DNA of 56,987 bases from a virus: positions 1-56,987 of the IMG/VR virus record IMGVR_UViG_3300021964_000079; one strand, written 5' to 3'. This document shows, piece after piece, positions 1 through 8,590 of this stretch. The number at the start of each line of letters is the position of its first letter. Position 1 is the first letter of the stretch. A program made the translations under genes and the position numbers. Under the pieces are notes generated by a model, which had not been told where the DNA came from, made no database searches, and saw only the letters and a list, made by a program, of their open reading frames with translations.

Positions 1-1290
1 ATTGTAATTTGTGATAGTAGATTGTACAAGTGTCTCTAACGATTCTCTAGAATTTGTTGTTTTGTTACTATCGAATTTAAAATTGACGTTAAGGATAATG
101 TTTAGAGTTTCTGCATCTACGACTACGGGAGTAATAGACGCTACAGTGTACGGAGACAAATCTGTTACTAACTGTGCCTTTTGAATTTCATTTAGATTTA
201 GTCCTGTGGTTGACTTAACACTAATGAAAATTTTACCATACTCTGCAACATCAGACACACCAGTAACCGGATTAAATGAACCATCCTCGCCACCCCAAAC
301 AGAAACCGCTTGAGTGTTTGCGAACAACTGTTTAACATATGTCTTATAATCTTCTGTTGTAACACATCTTCCCTGCGATGCATAATCCAGAGGTGCGTTG
401 TACTTGATGGACTCAATACTTTCTGGTTCTGATCCACCATCAGAAATTGAAACAGTAACAACATTAACACTATTGACCGTATCGATTGCAGAAGATGAAG
501 TAAACGTACTTGCACCGTTAGCTGCGCCCTTATTAGTCACAACATATTGCATGATAATAATATTACCATCTTCTATCGCAGAACCCAGAATACCGTCACC
601 AAAATAAATTTCATACTGACCATCCTCAACCTCTTGAATAAAATATACATTCGATGTAGAGGTTAGTCCAGAAATATCTGTTGCTTGAGTAAAGGTTGTC
701 TGTATGGTATCCGTTGCAGAGTTTTGAACTATAACCGAAAGGGTTGTTGTATCTGCACGATCATCATTGATTAGAAACCTCTGTTCAACATTCTGAGTAT
801 CAGCAACGTATCGACTTGAAACATAACTTCCCTCATAAATTCTAACGTCATCAAAGACAATGTTTGAACCACTGTTAGATGAAGTTACATCAGATATGGT
901 TACAAACTGATAAGATACATCATCAACACTAGCACTGAACACTGTTCCTGCTGGCATAGTTGCACTTACATTCGTTGTGTTAAGAAAAATGTCAACAACT
1001 GCGTTAGATGCTGTTGCAGAACGAGTGGTGTATCCCAAGGTCTTCGCATGAGAAACTACACTTGACCTCAGTTGAGAAGAGTCAAGGAACATTTCATTTG
1101 CAAGCATGTTCGCATTGAAACCAAGATAGTGTGTATTATATGCAAGAACATCCAGAAGGGCAGATAGACCAGAGCCTTCGAAGTCATAGTCCTTGAACTC
1201 TGTCTGATTTCGCATGAAAAGTTTTAGGTTATCCTTAACCTCATCAAAGTCAAATTCTGTTACACTGAGTCTTTTTCTAGTCGCTGCCAT
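1..1290 (-). CDS. 6: Baseplate wedge subunit gp6-like (C-terminus outside window)
   Basis: The reading frame starts at the ATG at 1288-1290 and stays open to the window edge, so about 430 N-terminal codons are visible. The protein opens with MAATRKRLSVTEFDFDEVK and continues with the wedge-like text NTHYLGFNANMLANEMFLD and the baseplate_J-like region GQYEIYFGDGILGSAIEDG. T4 gp6 is about 660 residues and forms the wedge ring that joins neighbouring wedges. The start overlaps the gp25 stop as TAATG, the order 25-6 being typical of T4-like phages. Identification is from family recall plus context; it is strong. Confidence 0.85.
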   Translation of the reverse strand, partial: MAATRKRLSVTEFDFDEVKDNLKLFMRNQTEFKDYDFEGSGLSALLDVLAYNTHYLGFNANMLANEMFLDSSQLRSSVVSHAKTLGYTTRSATASNAVVDIFLNTTNVSATMPAGTVFSASVDDVSYQFVTISDVTSSNSGSNIVFDDVRIYEGSYVSSRYVADTQNVEQRFLINDDRADTTTLSVIVQNSATDTIQTTFTQATDISGLTSTSNVYFIQEVEDGQYEIYFGDGILGSAIEDGNIIIMQYVVTNKGAANGASTFTSSSAIDTVNSVNVVTVSISDGGSEPESIESIKYNAPLDYASQGRCVTTEDYKTYVKQLFANTQAVSVWGGEDGSFNPVTGVSDVAEYGKIFISVKSTTGLNLNEIQKAQLVTDLSPYTVASITPVVVDAETLNIILNVNFKFDSNKTTNSRESLETLVQSTITNYN

Positions 1291-1727
1291 TATCGTAATC
1301 TCTCTAATAGAACTTCCATATTCACAAGTTCTGTTGGGGCGTTAACAACATAAAACTCAATAGTAACATTATATGCATTGTTGTCAAGATTAGGTTGAGC
1401 TCGAACTCCAACGAGTCTAGCTCTTGGTTCAAAGTTCTCAATCACCTCTTCGATCTTCATAGTTAGAACATATGCAGTGATTGGCGTCATAGGTTCAAAT
1501 AGAATATCTCTTACACCAGAACCAATCTCTGGGTGAAAGGGTTTCTCATAGAAGTTAGTTAGAACAAGATTTCTGACAGATCGTTTGACGGCCGTAAAAT
1601 CTGTTACCTTGTTGATATCATTTGTTCCCGTCTTAGGTCCAAAAAACAAATCTATATCGGAATACAGTTGAGCAGCTCGTTCTTGTCCCTGATATGTACC
1701 GTCAGTATATGCGTCTTTAGCGCTCAT
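1290..1727 (-). CDS. 25: Baseplate wedge subunit gp25-like
   Basis: A protein of 145 residues with the GPW/gp25 family pattern: a central block reading NLVLTNFYEKPFHPEIGSG followed by DILFEPMTPITAY and a C-terminal beta-rich half. gp25 is the lysozyme-like, non-enzymatic wedge protein that contacts the sheath initiator. I choose the ATG at 1727 because GAGGA lies 7 bases upstream; the ATG at 1733 abuts that Shine-Dalgarno. It overlaps gp6 as TAATG and lies just downstream of a TATAAATA late promoter. Confidence 0.92.
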   Translation of the reverse strand: MSAKDAYTDGTYQGQERAAQLYSDIDLFFGPKTGTNDINKVTDFTAVKRSVRNLVLTNFYEKPFHPEIGSGVRDILFEPMTPITAYVLTMKIEEVIENFEPRARLVGVRAQPNLDNNAYNVTIEFYVVNAPTELVNMEVLLERLR

Positions 1728-1746
1728 GAGCATTCCTCTTTATTAT

Positions 1747-1754
1747 TATTTATA
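1747..1754 (-). promoter_or_regulatory. T4-type late promoter TATAAATA
   Basis: Exact TATAAATA on the minus strand, 20 bases upstream of gp25, followed by an AT-rich leader with AGAGGA. This is the T4 gp55-dependent late promoter consensus. Confidence 0.8.
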
Positions 1755-2031
1755 CATTTTCTGATGTATTATGTTTCATAATAAACTTATTATTAAACTT
1801 CCAAACGTCCTTTGCATTGACTCGAAGAAATCGTTTGTTTGTTTCATTTGTATTTGGGTTAGGAATAGTCACCATGACATTCTTACCCCTCTTAAAAGCA
1901 TCAATCTGATTATTCAACCGTGCAAGATCATTCTGCAAGTAATCTCTACGAAGTGCTTTACTCACATCTTTGCTTACGTTATTGCGTTCACCCTTTGATG
2001 TTTGTGTAGCCCTTGATTTTTTCTTTCCCAT
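1750..2031 (-). CDS. Conserved hypothetical phage protein (93 aa)
   Basis: A small, very basic protein with a Lys/Arg-rich N-terminus (MGKKKSRATQTSKGE), a predicted helical middle (RRDYLQNDLARLNNQIDAF) and a beta-rich end. It sits between gp25 and the tail-associated 422-residue protein, so a virion or assembly role is likely from context only. A 7/8 match to the late promoter lies at 2057-2064. The end of this gene overlaps the late promoter of gp25. No function assigned. Confidence 0.75.
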   Translation of the reverse strand: MGKKKSRATQTSKGERNNVSKDVSKALRRDYLQNDLARLNNQIDAFKRGKNVMVTIPNPNTNETNKRFLRVNAKDVWKFNNKFIMKHNTSENV

Positions 2032-2056
2032 AATATAACTCCTTTATGTGTGTTTG

Positions 2057-2064
2057 TATTTATG
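2057..2064 (-). promoter_or_regulatory. Late-promoter-like CATAAATA
   Basis: Seven of eight bases match TATAAATA (first base C). It is 26 bases upstream of the 93-residue gene and followed by AAGGAG. Confidence 0.5.
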
Positions 2065-2067
2065 TCT

Positions 2068-3336
2068 TTAAGTTTGTGGTTCTGGGTCATAGTTATCTAA
2101 GTATTCATATTCTATGAGTGCTGCAAAACCCCCGAAAGCTTTATTCAAAGATTTGTCTTCCAGAAATCTTCCGGGCCCAAATACGCTATCTTTTCTTACA
2201 GATGCGGGAAATCGTCCATAACATCGAAATACGCCTTTTACGTTGAGAATTTCATTATCAACACTAACAATATTGCCGGGGTGATCTTCCAATAATGATC
2301 CCGGCATAGAGAATATCAATTCTTTCCCATCAACTTTTACGTTTTGAGAACCTGTGCCACCCCCAGATGTATTAATCCACGGATACATATGTGGTCCATA
2401 ATAACTATTATAATGTGTACCGATAATTTTTTGATTAGTCGAACCCTCCTCTGGTACTACGAGAAGGTTTTTCATATTATCTCCAAGGTATAAATAAATA
2501 GCAATTTTGTCTATTGGTTGATTCTTTAATGTAACTTTCAATGAGAATAGTTCACCAAAGCTTCCATCTTTACCAAGATTTGTTATTTGAGATAATTTAA
2601 TCTTCTCTAACACAGATGCTCTTCTATTAGGTATGCCCCCATCAGGAGAAAAGGTTTTTCCTGATCCAACTGGCGCAACATTTACATCTCCTCCAGCTGG
2701 ACTTTTGATTGTTTTATCTGCCTTTACAACTGTTATTGCACCACTATCTTCAGTTGGTGCTTTATTAGTAACCGCATAAGCTTCCGTCTTTTGTTTATTA
2801 TCGGCAACTGCTGCTGTAACAGTTGCATTATCGTTTGATACCGAGGCGGCTTCAGTTACGGCAGGTGCAGCTGCTTGTTTTGGTGCAATAGGTTTTTGCA
2901 CTGCTGGTTCAGTACTCCCCGCATCTTTCTCAAGATTAGGAACGATAGCACAAATATCACCACCACCTGATATTGCCGAGGTAGCACTACTAACAAGACT
3001 ATCCAATTCTAAACCCGCAGCCTTGATGTCATCTTCAAACTCTGTTTTAATTTTTGCAAGAGCAGAAAGAAAAGATGGAGTGCCGGGTATCTGTGAGGCA
3101 AGCCCTGCTATCTCTGCTTGTAAATTTAACTTCGGTAGAGTTGGTATCTCAATTGATTGAAGTTTATCCTTCAGACCCGCAAGTTCATTCTGAGCTTCTC
3201 CAAACGCAGCTGCAGCAGTAGATGCAGCTTCATCAAGTTTTGCCTTTGCGTCTGCTTTCGCATCAGCAAGTTTAGATAGAACATCATTCAGTTCTGGACT
3301 AGCACCACATATATTTGGAATTTTAAAATCAACCAT
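2068..3336 (-). CDS. Baseplate/tail-associated structural protein (422 aa)
   Basis: The N-terminal half (about residues 15-130) is an Ala/Lys/Glu-rich heptad region (LADAKADAKAKLDEAA), followed by a low-complexity Ala/Pro/Thr/Val linker (about 150-230) and a C-terminal beta-rich globular domain (from about 240). It starts with VDFKIPNICGASPELNDV. The gene is wedged between gp25 and the PAAR/gp5 spike genes, which points to a baseplate or tail-fibre-attachment protein, as annotated in related marine T4-like phages. The exact role cannot be read from the sequence. Confidence 0.7.
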   Translation of the reverse strand: MVDFKIPNICGASPELNDVLSKLADAKADAKAKLDEAASTAAAAFGEAQNELAGLKDKLQSIEIPTLPKLNLQAEIAGLASQIPGTPSFLSALAKIKTEFEDDIKAAGLELDSLVSSATSAISGGGDICAIVPNLEKDAGSTEPAVQKPIAPKQAAAPAVTEAASVSNDNATVTAAVADNKQKTEAYAVTNKAPTEDSGAITVVKADKTIKSPAGGDVNVAPVGSGKTFSPDGGIPNRRASVLEKIKLSQITNLGKDGSFGELFSLKVTLKNQPIDKIAIYLYLGDNMKNLLVVPEEGSTNQKIIGTHYNSYYGPHMYPWINTSGGGTGSQNVKVDGKELIFSMPGSLLEDHPGNIVSVDNEILNVKGVFRCYGRFPASVRKDSVFGPGRFLEDKSLNKAFGGFAALIEYEYLDNYDPEPQT

Positions 3337-3337
3337 T

Positions 3338-3601
3338 CTAATCTCCTACCGAAACTGTGCTGGAACCACTTGCAGCATGACCACACGTTGCAAGGTCACC
3401 AGCATTACATACCGCAATACCACCAATAAAAACACTATCAGAACCAGCAATCATAGTTGGTGCATCATGGGGCGAGTCGCCATGTGCTGTGACAGAATCA
3501 CCATGCACAATTACATTTTTACCATTTGCAAACACGGTTGATTGAGATTTAATCAATGCTCCTCCAGCGGCATCGTCTGCATCTCTACATATACCCGGCA
3601 T
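3338..3601 (-). CDS. PAAR-repeat spike-tip protein
   Basis: An 87-residue protein with PAAR-like repeats: short Gly-rich beta segments such as IVHGDSVTAHGDSP and VFIGGIAVCNAGD with His and Cys residues placed to bind a metal at the apex. PAAR proteins cap the gp5-type spike and sharpen the membrane-piercing tip. It lies directly downstream of gp5, 9 bases apart, which fits. It ends two bases before the next gene in the operon. Confidence 0.88.
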   Translation of the reverse strand: MPGICRDADDAAGGALIKSQSTVFANGKNVIVHGDSVTAHGDSPHDAPTMIAGSDSVFIGGIAVCNAGDLATCGHAASGSSTVSVGD

Positions 3602-3610
3602 CGTTGTCTC

Positions 3611-5149
3611 CTATGGGTTCATCTGAATTTCAGAACCAACAATTGTTGCAATACCTGTAGATGTATGCGACCATGTTGTTCCTGTGGTGCTTGTCCATGA
3701 CGTACCGACGATTTGACTCAAAGTATTCTTAGATTCTATTTTCATTAATGCGTCCAACGGTCCGTTCGATGGAGAAACAGCGTTCTCCATCACGATTGTC
3801 ATATCCGCAGCTGATTTTATGTTCAATGTGTCACCAGATTTAATAGACATGATACCTGATATAGTTGTCTGCGATATATTGGTCTTTGCAAGCACGGTGT
3901 AGTTAGAATTAGTTGATATGAAAACACCATCACCACCCTCGTTTGAACCCATCTCCTTACCCGTAACATCCAAATCATATCCACCACCAACAATTTGAAT
4001 TTTAGATTTCTCAAAGGTGACAACCGAATCACCACCGACTCTACCTTTGATATCATCGTTGATATTGAAAGAATGATTGCCGATAATCTCTTCTTCACGA
4101 TTACCGCCCGGACCTTTTGGATGTGCATCGTTTGCAGCACCTACCTTGACACGATGGTTCTTATGAATCTTCTGAACGAAGTCTCCTTCAATCTCCTGTA
4201 TGTAGTCACCCTTAATGAGCTCTCTTACTGAACCCTCAACTGTGATGTTCTGAGAACCCTTGATGACAATGTTCTCACTACCAATCACAATCTCGTAGTT
4301 ATCACCGACAATCTTGGTGACAACAGAACCGTCAGGGTGAATCTCTTCAAATGTTCCTGCCATGTGCTGGCGAAACATTCTTTCTGCGCCGGGGCTATCA
4401 TCAACTTCCGTAATGTGACCAGACTCAGATTCAAATACATGGTTGTAGGGATAGACACCAGAAATATATGGGTTTGCATCTTCAATAATACCCTTGGGAT
4501 GTGGCTCTTCCCAGAATCCCCGTGTTTCATCTTCTTTTAATTCATCGCTGACAGTTTTTATGTTTGGTTTGGTTGCAGTAGGAATACCCGTATTGCTATC
4601 ATCTTCGTCATTAGACTCGACAGGATCACCACGCAACCGGCTCAGTCTACGAGAAATAAGAGACTGATGTGATTCTGATGCTCTACCCCTAGCTAAACGA
4701 CTAGTATCTGATTCACCGATACCATGACCAGAGTGAGTTATAGTGCCGGGATATGGACCATATTTTGGTTCAAACTGAAATCCTTTTTGGGATGAACCTT
4801 TTCCTCTTGGATCATTAAATCCTTCAGATGTACTAGCACTTTCTTCTGGAATACCCGGCAATGTACCCATGATAACAGGTTGCTGTGCTTCAGTGTCCCT
4901 AAAGAACCCAACAACCCACGAACCCTGTGTTAGAAATGACGGTGTGTGACCTAACCCCTGCATAGAAGGATCAGTTACAGGGTGCATCACATGCGCCCAC
5001 GGTAAGTCAATAGTCTTAACCTGAGTCAAGTCATCACTGTGCCGTCCAAGCACACGAACACGAACCCTACCCAATTGAGCAGGATCGTTCCTGTCTTCAA
5101 CCACACCAACGAACCAACTGAAACCGTCTTTACCCATGAAATCTTGCAT
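3611..5149 (-). CDS. 5: Baseplate central spike/hub gp5-like, without lysozyme domain
   Basis: A 512-residue protein. The N-terminal OB-fold is visible at about residues 10-105 (DRNDPAQLGRVRVRVLG, then GSWVVGFFRDTEAQQPVIMG). The C-terminal half is a spike-type beta-helix with short repeats such as IKGSQNITVEGSVRELIKGD. The lysozyme domain inserted between these parts in T4 gp5 (575 aa) is absent, as in many marine T4-like phages. A perfect TATAAATA lies exactly 5 bases upstream of the ATG at 5149, so the mRNA should begin at the start codon; no Shine-Dalgarno is seen. An in-frame ATG at 5137 is the alternative start. Confidence 0.9.
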   Translation of the reverse strand: MQDFMGKDGFSWFVGVVEDRNDPAQLGRVRVRVLGRHSDDLTQVKTIDLPWAHVMHPVTDPSMQGLGHTPSFLTQGSWVVGFFRDTEAQQPVIMGTLPGIPEESASTSEGFNDPRGKGSSQKGFQFEPKYGPYPGTITHSGHGIGESDTSRLARGRASESHQSLISRRLSRLRGDPVESNDEDDSNTGIPTATKPNIKTVSDELKEDETRGFWEEPHPKGIIEDANPYISGVYPYNHVFESESGHITEVDDSPGAERMFRQHMAGTFEEIHPDGSVVTKIVGDNYEIVIGSENIVIKGSQNITVEGSVRELIKGDYIQEIEGDFVQKIHKNHRVKVGAANDAHPKGPGGNREEEIIGNHSFNINDDIKGRVGGDSVVTFEKSKIQIVGGGYDLDVTGKEMGSNEGGDGVFISTNSNYTVLAKTNISQTTISGIMSIKSGDTLNIKSAADMTIVMENAVSPSNGPLDALMKIESKNTLSQIVGTSWTSTTGTTWSHTSTGIATIVGSEIQMNP

Positions 5150-5154
5150 GGAAC

Positions 5155-5162
5155 TATTTATA
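5155..5162 (-). promoter_or_regulatory. Late promoter TATAAATA of gp5 (leaderless spacing)
   Basis: TATAAATA followed by GTTCC and then the ATG of gp5. T4 late transcripts begin about 6 bases after this box, placing +1 on the A of ATG. Confidence 0.8.
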
Positions 5163-5167
5163 ATAGT

Positions 5168-5344
5168 TTAGTGAAGGTCTGGATCACGCCCCATGCGTTT
5201 TTCAACATGCGACCAGTTGTATTCCTCTATGTCATAAAGGATATCTGGATTGTTTTGTCTTAATATTTCAACACAAGTCAAGGCTTCTTCTTGATCCATG
5301 TTATCAGCAATTACTTCTTTTGAAAAGACTCTGTACTTAATCAT
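5168..5344 (-). CDS. Small hypothetical protein (58 aa)
   Basis: The ATG at 5344 overlaps the stop of the upstream oxygenase gene as ATGA, so it is translationally coupled. The product reads MIKYRVFSKEVIADNMD..., is acidic and has no membrane segment or recognisable motif. It ends just before the gp5 late promoter. Found by manual translation; function unknown. Confidence 0.65.
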   Translation of the reverse strand: MIKYRVFSKEVIADNMDQEEALTCVEILRQNNPDILYDIEEYNWSHVEKRMGRDPDLH

Positions 5345-5898
5345 GATGAACTCCTTTTTGAGATCACCAAATGCGTTCTGTCAGGTCCACAGTTAACAAA
5401 ACTGTGGAGAATTGTAGTATCAACCTCATAGAGAAAACCATCAGCGGGTATATGCATTATCTCATTCAACGTAGGAAATATAAAGTAAGCATTTGGATTA
5501 GTTATAAGAGCCAGATGATAACGAGGCGCTTGGTCTTTGTGTACGGAATATGCAGTGCAAGAATTCATATGCATAATCCTAGCACGTTCACCATTTACAT
5601 CCTGTATTATGTCAGCAAAAACTGTGCCTTCATAAACTTCATTTAATACTGTATATTCTGACTGATCCTTTATGATACGGTCTTTCTTCTCACGGTGTTC
5701 ACCAGCTCCATCTGTATATGGATTAACAACAGACTTGTTACTACGTTGTATACAAGTCTGTCGCCTTTGTCCATATATACCAGTGCCTTCAAGTTCATCA
5801 TTGTCATACAGTGCATCTCCTACACGCAGCTGTATGAGTTCCCACTCAACTAGACATCTATTCATATCATAGCAGTGATTTGTTTTTCTTATTGTCAT
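5341..5898 (-). CDS. 2OG-Fe(II) dioxygenase, Asp/Asn beta-hydroxylase-like
   Basis: A 185-residue protein. The double-stranded beta-helix signature is clear: the HxD iron pair in YSVHKDQAPRYHLAL (about residues 120-134), a cluster FIFPTLNEIMHIPADG, and the distal iron His and 2OG-binding Arg in ILHSFVNCGPDRTHLV. This matches aspartyl/asparaginyl beta-hydroxylase-like oxygenases. The substrate is unknown; phage members are suspected of protein or base modification. One of five 2OG oxygenases in this window. Confidence 0.8.
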   Translation of the reverse strand: MTIRKTNHCYDMNRCLVEWELIQLRVGDALYDNDELEGTGIYGQRRQTCIQRSNKSVVNPYTDGAGEHREKKDRIIKDQSEYTVLNEVYEGTVFADIIQDVNGERARIMHMNSCTAYSVHKDQAPRYHLALITNPNAYFIFPTLNEIMHIPADGFLYEVDTTILHSFVNCGPDRTHLVISKRSSS

Positions 5899-5908
5899 GG
5901 TGGGTTAT

Positions 5909-6178
5909 TTAGACAGTTCCAATCAACTCATTAGGAAGAATGTAATCAAAATTTGCAAGACCAGCAGTATTGCCCTTGGTAATTTCAATATAGACAGAGT
6001 TCAAAGACTTCTCCTTGAACTCAACATACTTCTTTAGCTTCTTGGATTTGTACATAAACACCCCATCCTTCAACTTAATGTCATCATACGAGTCTTTATC
6101 AGAACCAACAGCAGTCAAAATCCCCGTAAGGATTTCACCAAAGTCACCGTTATATACAACTTCATCACCGATATTCAT
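5909..6178 (-). CDS. Hypothetical protein (89 aa)
   Basis: A small beta-rich protein beginning MNIGDEVVYNGDFGEIL, suggestive of an SH3-like barrel (short strands such as DDIKLKDGVFMYKSKKLKKY) but without a diagnostic motif. It lies 10 bases from the oxygenase gene and upstream of it in the same operon, with AAGGAA before the ATG. No function assigned. Confidence 0.7.
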   Translation of the reverse strand: MNIGDEVVYNGDFGEILTGILTAVGSDKDSYDDIKLKDGVFMYKSKKLKKYVEFKEKSLNSVYIEITKGNTAGLANFDYILPNELIGTV

Positions 6179-6189
6179 TTTTTCGTTCC

Positions 6190-6381
6190 TTATAGATATT
6201 CAAACTTAGTTGTTACAATGGGTTCAATCTTTTCACCCACTGGCCTTCCATGACGATCAATCAATCGTGTCTCAGTCGTCACCATTCGTATTCGCCTTGA
6301 CTTTCGACGGTCAGCACCTGTAGTGTCGTAGTCAATCTCTTCGAAATACTCAGTCGTCACTATCTTGAACGGTTTCGTCAT
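6190..6381 (-). CDS. Hypothetical protein (63 aa)
   Basis: A basic, beta-rich protein ([19 protein letters not shown], then [19 protein letters not shown]). I choose the ATG at 6381, 6 bases after a GGAG; the ATG at 6393 is the alternative. Its first 32 bases overlap the end of uvsX in another frame, so it is probably coupled to uvsX translation. Function unknown. Confidence 0.65.
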   Translation of the reverse strand: MTKPFKIVTTEYFEEIDYDTTGADRRKSRRIRMVTTETRLIDRHGRPVGEKIEPIVTTKFEYL

Positions 6382-7396
6382 TTCCTGCTCCATATTTAAA
6401 CTCCGTTTCGGCTGCGAGGTTCAGCTTGTGCATGATATCCTCAGTGAAGTAGGTTTCTGGGTCATTGAGTATCGCTTTACCAAACTGCTTTGACCCGTCA
6501 GGCAGTTCATACCGTGTTGATACCTTCTTAAATATCTCATACTTCTCTGCCAGTTCCAGCAGACCGTAGTATCGATCCAATCCCCTGTCATAAGTCAGTC
6601 GCACATCCACCATCTTGTTCTCTTTGGTGAGTCGGGACTTGTGGTTCTTACAATGAATGATATTACCGATAACCTCTGTACCATCTTTCTCTTTCTTCTT
6701 GCTGAGGTAGATGATACTACTCGCCGCATACTTCAGACCAGAACCACCACCCATCTCCTTGGTAGAGAACAGGCCCATACTCTCATAAGTATGATTAGTT
6801 ACGACCATCGGGACTTTCGCTCGCCCGAGTTTCAGCGTCAGAACTCGAAACGCCGCTTTTAGCACTTGAGCTCTGGTCATGTCTCTGGTTTCTTTACCAT
6901 CCGTGGTGTCTTCGACTTCCTTCGTGGTAGATAACATACCCAGAGAGTCCAGACAGAGGAACAACGGCTTACGGTCACTCTCAGGCTGCGCCATGTAGTC
7001 GTCAATCACTCGAATTGCCTGTGTACGAAACTCCTGTACGGTTGTGACAGGAAAGATCACCATGCGTTTCGGATCAATTCCACGGTCCACCACCATGTTC
7101 TTGGTAATCGCACTTTCACTTTCGAAGTATATGACACCAGCGTCTGGGTCTGCATCCAGAAAGTTCTTTACGATACCCATAAGGAAATACGTCTTACCAG
7201 TTGCACTCTCTCCTGCAATCGCAGTAATCTTATTCGAGGGAAGTCCCCCATATATGGAACCACTCAGTAGTCCATTGAAGATATATGAGCCAGTATCAAT
7301 GAAACTGTCAACATCTCCTGCTTCAACACCGTCATCCACGATAGCTGCGTACTCATTACCAGCATTCTTGATAACGTCTCTTAGAAAATCACTCAT
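6350..7396 (-). CDS. uvsX: UvsX RecA-like recombinase
   Basis: A 348-residue RecA-family protein. Walker A GESATGKT lies at residues 62-69, Walker B near [14 protein letters not shown], and the L2-type region near [16 protein letters not shown]. It drives strand exchange and recombination-dependent replication together with gp32 and gp59, both encoded in this window. The ATG at 7396 is the natural N-terminus ([13 protein letters not shown]); the longer upstream reading frame runs into a separate small membrane-protein gene. A sigma70-like promoter lies within that upstream gene. Confidence 0.95.
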   Translation of the reverse strand: MSDFLRDVIKNAGNEYAAIVDDGVEAGDVDSFIDTGSYIFNGLLSGSIYGGLPSNKITAIAGESATGKTYFLMGIVKNFLDADPDAGVIYFESESAITKNMVVDRGIDPKRMVIFPVTTVQEFRTQAIRVIDDYMAQPESDRKPLFLCLDSLGMLSTTKEVEDTTDGKETRDMTRAQVLKAAFRVLTLKLGRAKVPMVVTNHTYESMGLFSTKEMGGGSGLKYAASSIIYLSKKKEKDGTEVIGNIIHCKNHKSRLTKENKMVDVRLTYDRGLDRYYGLLELAEKYEIFKKVSTRYELPDGSKQFGKAILNDPETYFTEDIMHKLNLAAETEFKYGAGNDETVQDSDD

Positions 7397-7557
7397 ATAT
7401 TCGCTCCTAGTAAATAAAAGAATAGTATTGCTACCACTATATACCCTATTGCAAGAAATGTCAAGGTATAAAAGATATATTTTAAAGAAATAAGTGGATG
7501 TCTCACAAAGAAACAAACACAGAACCCGATTAGTAGTACTATTAGTATCGCTTCCAT
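7393..7557 (-). CDS. Small two-span membrane protein (54 aa)
   Basis: Manual translation gives a very hydrophobic peptide with two predicted membrane helices (about residues 3-18 and 29-50) separated by RHPLIS. It ends with TGA overlapping the uvsX ATG as ATGA. It contains the uvsX promoter. Nothing else is recognisable; a holin- or membrane-regulator-type role is only a guess. Confidence 0.6.
   Translation of the reverse strand: MEAILIVLLIGFCVCFFVRHPLISLKYIFYTLTFLAIGYIVVAILFFYLLGANI
7436..7464 (-). promoter_or_regulatory. Sigma70-like early promoter for uvsX
   Basis: TTGACA at 7459-7464, 17 bases, TATAGT at 7436-7441, inside the small membrane-protein gene and about 40 bases upstream of uvsX. 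Confidence 0.7.
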
Positions 7558-7573
7558 AATATGTCCGGTTAAG

Positions 7574-7747
7574 TCAATCAGAGTCGCTCAGTTTTGGGGG
7601 TGGGGGTGTTTTAAACCAATTCGGGGTATGCCATGCATTGGTGTAGTTATTCTTGTACACCCTGTTACCATTACCATCATACATCCATTCCCTCTTATCA
7701 GGGTCAAGGTCGATTAGGTCAGGCCTGCGATATGGTTCATTATTCAT
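7574..7747 (-). CDS. Small hypothetical protein (57 aa)
   Basis: The product is polar and aromatic-rich (REWMYDGNGNRVYKNNYTNA) and ends in a Pro-rich tail (KTPPPPKLSDSD) encoded by a C-rich stretch. The ATG overlaps the end of the next upstream small gene. Function unknown. Confidence 0.55.
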   Translation of the reverse strand: MNNEPYRRPDLIDLDPDKREWMYDGNGNRVYKNNYTNAWHTPNWFKTPPPPKLSDSD

Positions 7748-7892
7748 TGTTATTCTCTATAGCTTTAATACGAGATTGCATGTAGTCCGTAATCTCTGGG
7801 TTTATATTCAAGTTCATATCGGTAATTCTCTGTAGTTCCATTTTGAATACTGTAAGGGTGGGCATATCTGCACCGTTGATGTTAGCTGACAT
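7740..7892 (-). CDS. Small hypothetical protein (50 aa)
   Basis: Starts at the ATG at 7890-7892 behind AAGGAG. The product (MSANINGADMPTLTVFKME...) is helical and acidic without known motifs. Its 3' end overlaps the start of the 57-residue gene by 8 bases, so the two are coupled. Confidence 0.55.
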   Translation of the reverse strand: MSANINGADMPTLTVFKMELQRITDMNLNINPEITDYMQSRIKAIENNNE

Positions 7893-7930
7893 AGGGGGGA
7901 AACTCCTTATAAGGGGTAGATAATTATATA

Positions 7931-7974
7931 GGGTAGTGCAAATGAAGTGCGCTGAGGTTTAGGGGGGGGGTGTC
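7931..7974. repeat. G-tract repeat, copy 1
   Basis: Plus-strand text GGGTAGTGCAAATGAAGTGC ... GGGGGGGGGTGTC. A diverged copy with the same order (GGGaAGTGCAAATaAAaTGC ... GGGGGGGTGTC) is at 8661-8702, and a shorter C-rich relative lies near 7576-7610. The copies flank small early genes. Function unknown. Confidence 0.6.
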
Positions 7975-8013
7975 TGAAATAAATCTAGACGAATACTTGA
8001 CTCTTAATCATCT

Positions 8014-8181
8014 TTATACCAGAATCACCGCATTAATATCCAGAGCGTCAGCAAGCTGAATCACTGCTTCAGCAGCTGCCTTCTCTGCCTCTTCCTCAGT
8101 GCAACCCTTAGCAGCAAAGTCTGCCTTGTATTCAAAGAACTTGTTCTTTAGGAACTCACTCTCATAGAACTCATAACTCAT
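8014..8181 (-). CDS. Small hypothetical protein (55 aa)
   Basis: Product MSYEFYESEFLKNKFFEYKA... is acidic and helical with an Ala/Glu-rich middle (EEEAEKAAAEAVIQLADALD). Its ATG overlaps the TGA of the reading frame at 8178-8264 as ATGA. Function unknown. Confidence 0.6.
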   Translation of the reverse strand: MSYEFYESEFLKNKFFEYKADFAAKGCTEEEAEKAAAEAVIQLADALDINAVILV

Positions 8182-8264
8182 TCATATGTCTCCATTAACT
8201 TATCCAGAGCATCAACAGCAGACTTCTCTGCCTTCACACCTATTGCTTTACACCAGTAGTTCCA
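8178..8264 (-). CDS. Short reading frame with WNYWCKAIGVK motif; start unclear
   Basis: The frame reads WNYWCKAIGVKAEKSAVDAL... to a TGA overlapping the next ATG. It matches the N-terminus of the small membrane protein at 49758-49913 (MWKYWCKAIGSK), so the match is unlikely to be chance. No ATG, GTG or TTG precedes the Trp in this frame before an upstream stop; it overlaps the 3' end of the 116-residue gene. It may use a rare start (ATA at 8265-8267), be expressed by frameshifting, or be a decayed copy. Confidence 0.4.
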   Translation of the reverse strand, partial: WNYWCKAIGVKAEKSAVDALDKLMETYE

Positions 8265-8590
8265 TATAGGCCTTTTCGCCGTGCAATATCATCTTTAATC
8301 ATTTTGTTCATACCTTCAAGGGTCATGGGATAACCACGCATCTTGAGGATTTTTGCAATATTGGGAGTTACATAACCCTTTGTCTCAAGAACCTTCAGAG
8401 GAGCCATACCCTTGTTCTCCAAGAGATCGAAGTACTCATTCACAGTGAAGTTCTCACGAAGGAACTTCTTGAATGCAACCATTCCACCGTATTTGAACCG
8501 AGCAACGAAACGCTCAAACCCTTCGCCAGGCACCTGATAGAACAGGTATTCGCCGTTGTAGTAGAAGTTCTTGTTCACAAACTTGGTCAT
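8240..8590 (-). CDS. Hypothetical early protein (116 aa)
   Basis: Begins MTKFVNKNFYYNGEYLFYQ at 8590, behind GGAGAAAG; the longer upstream frame would start inside the promoter region. It is basic and alpha/beta with a C-terminal helical half (YVTPNIAKILKMRGYPMTLEG) that may be a small DNA-binding fold, but no motif is diagnostic. Preceded by a strong sigma70-like promoter. Confidence 0.7.
   Translation of the reverse strand: MTKFVNKNFYYNGEYLFYQVPGEGFERFVARFKYGGMVAFKKFLRENFTVNEYFDLLENKGMAPLKVLETKGYVTPNIAKILKMRGYPMTLEGMNKMIKDDIARRKGLYGTTGVKQ

Noticed and set aside
7397-7516. 40-codon N-terminal extension of UvsX
   Set aside because: It overlaps the separate membrane-protein gene and the promoter; the ATG at 7396 fits the UvsX N-terminus.
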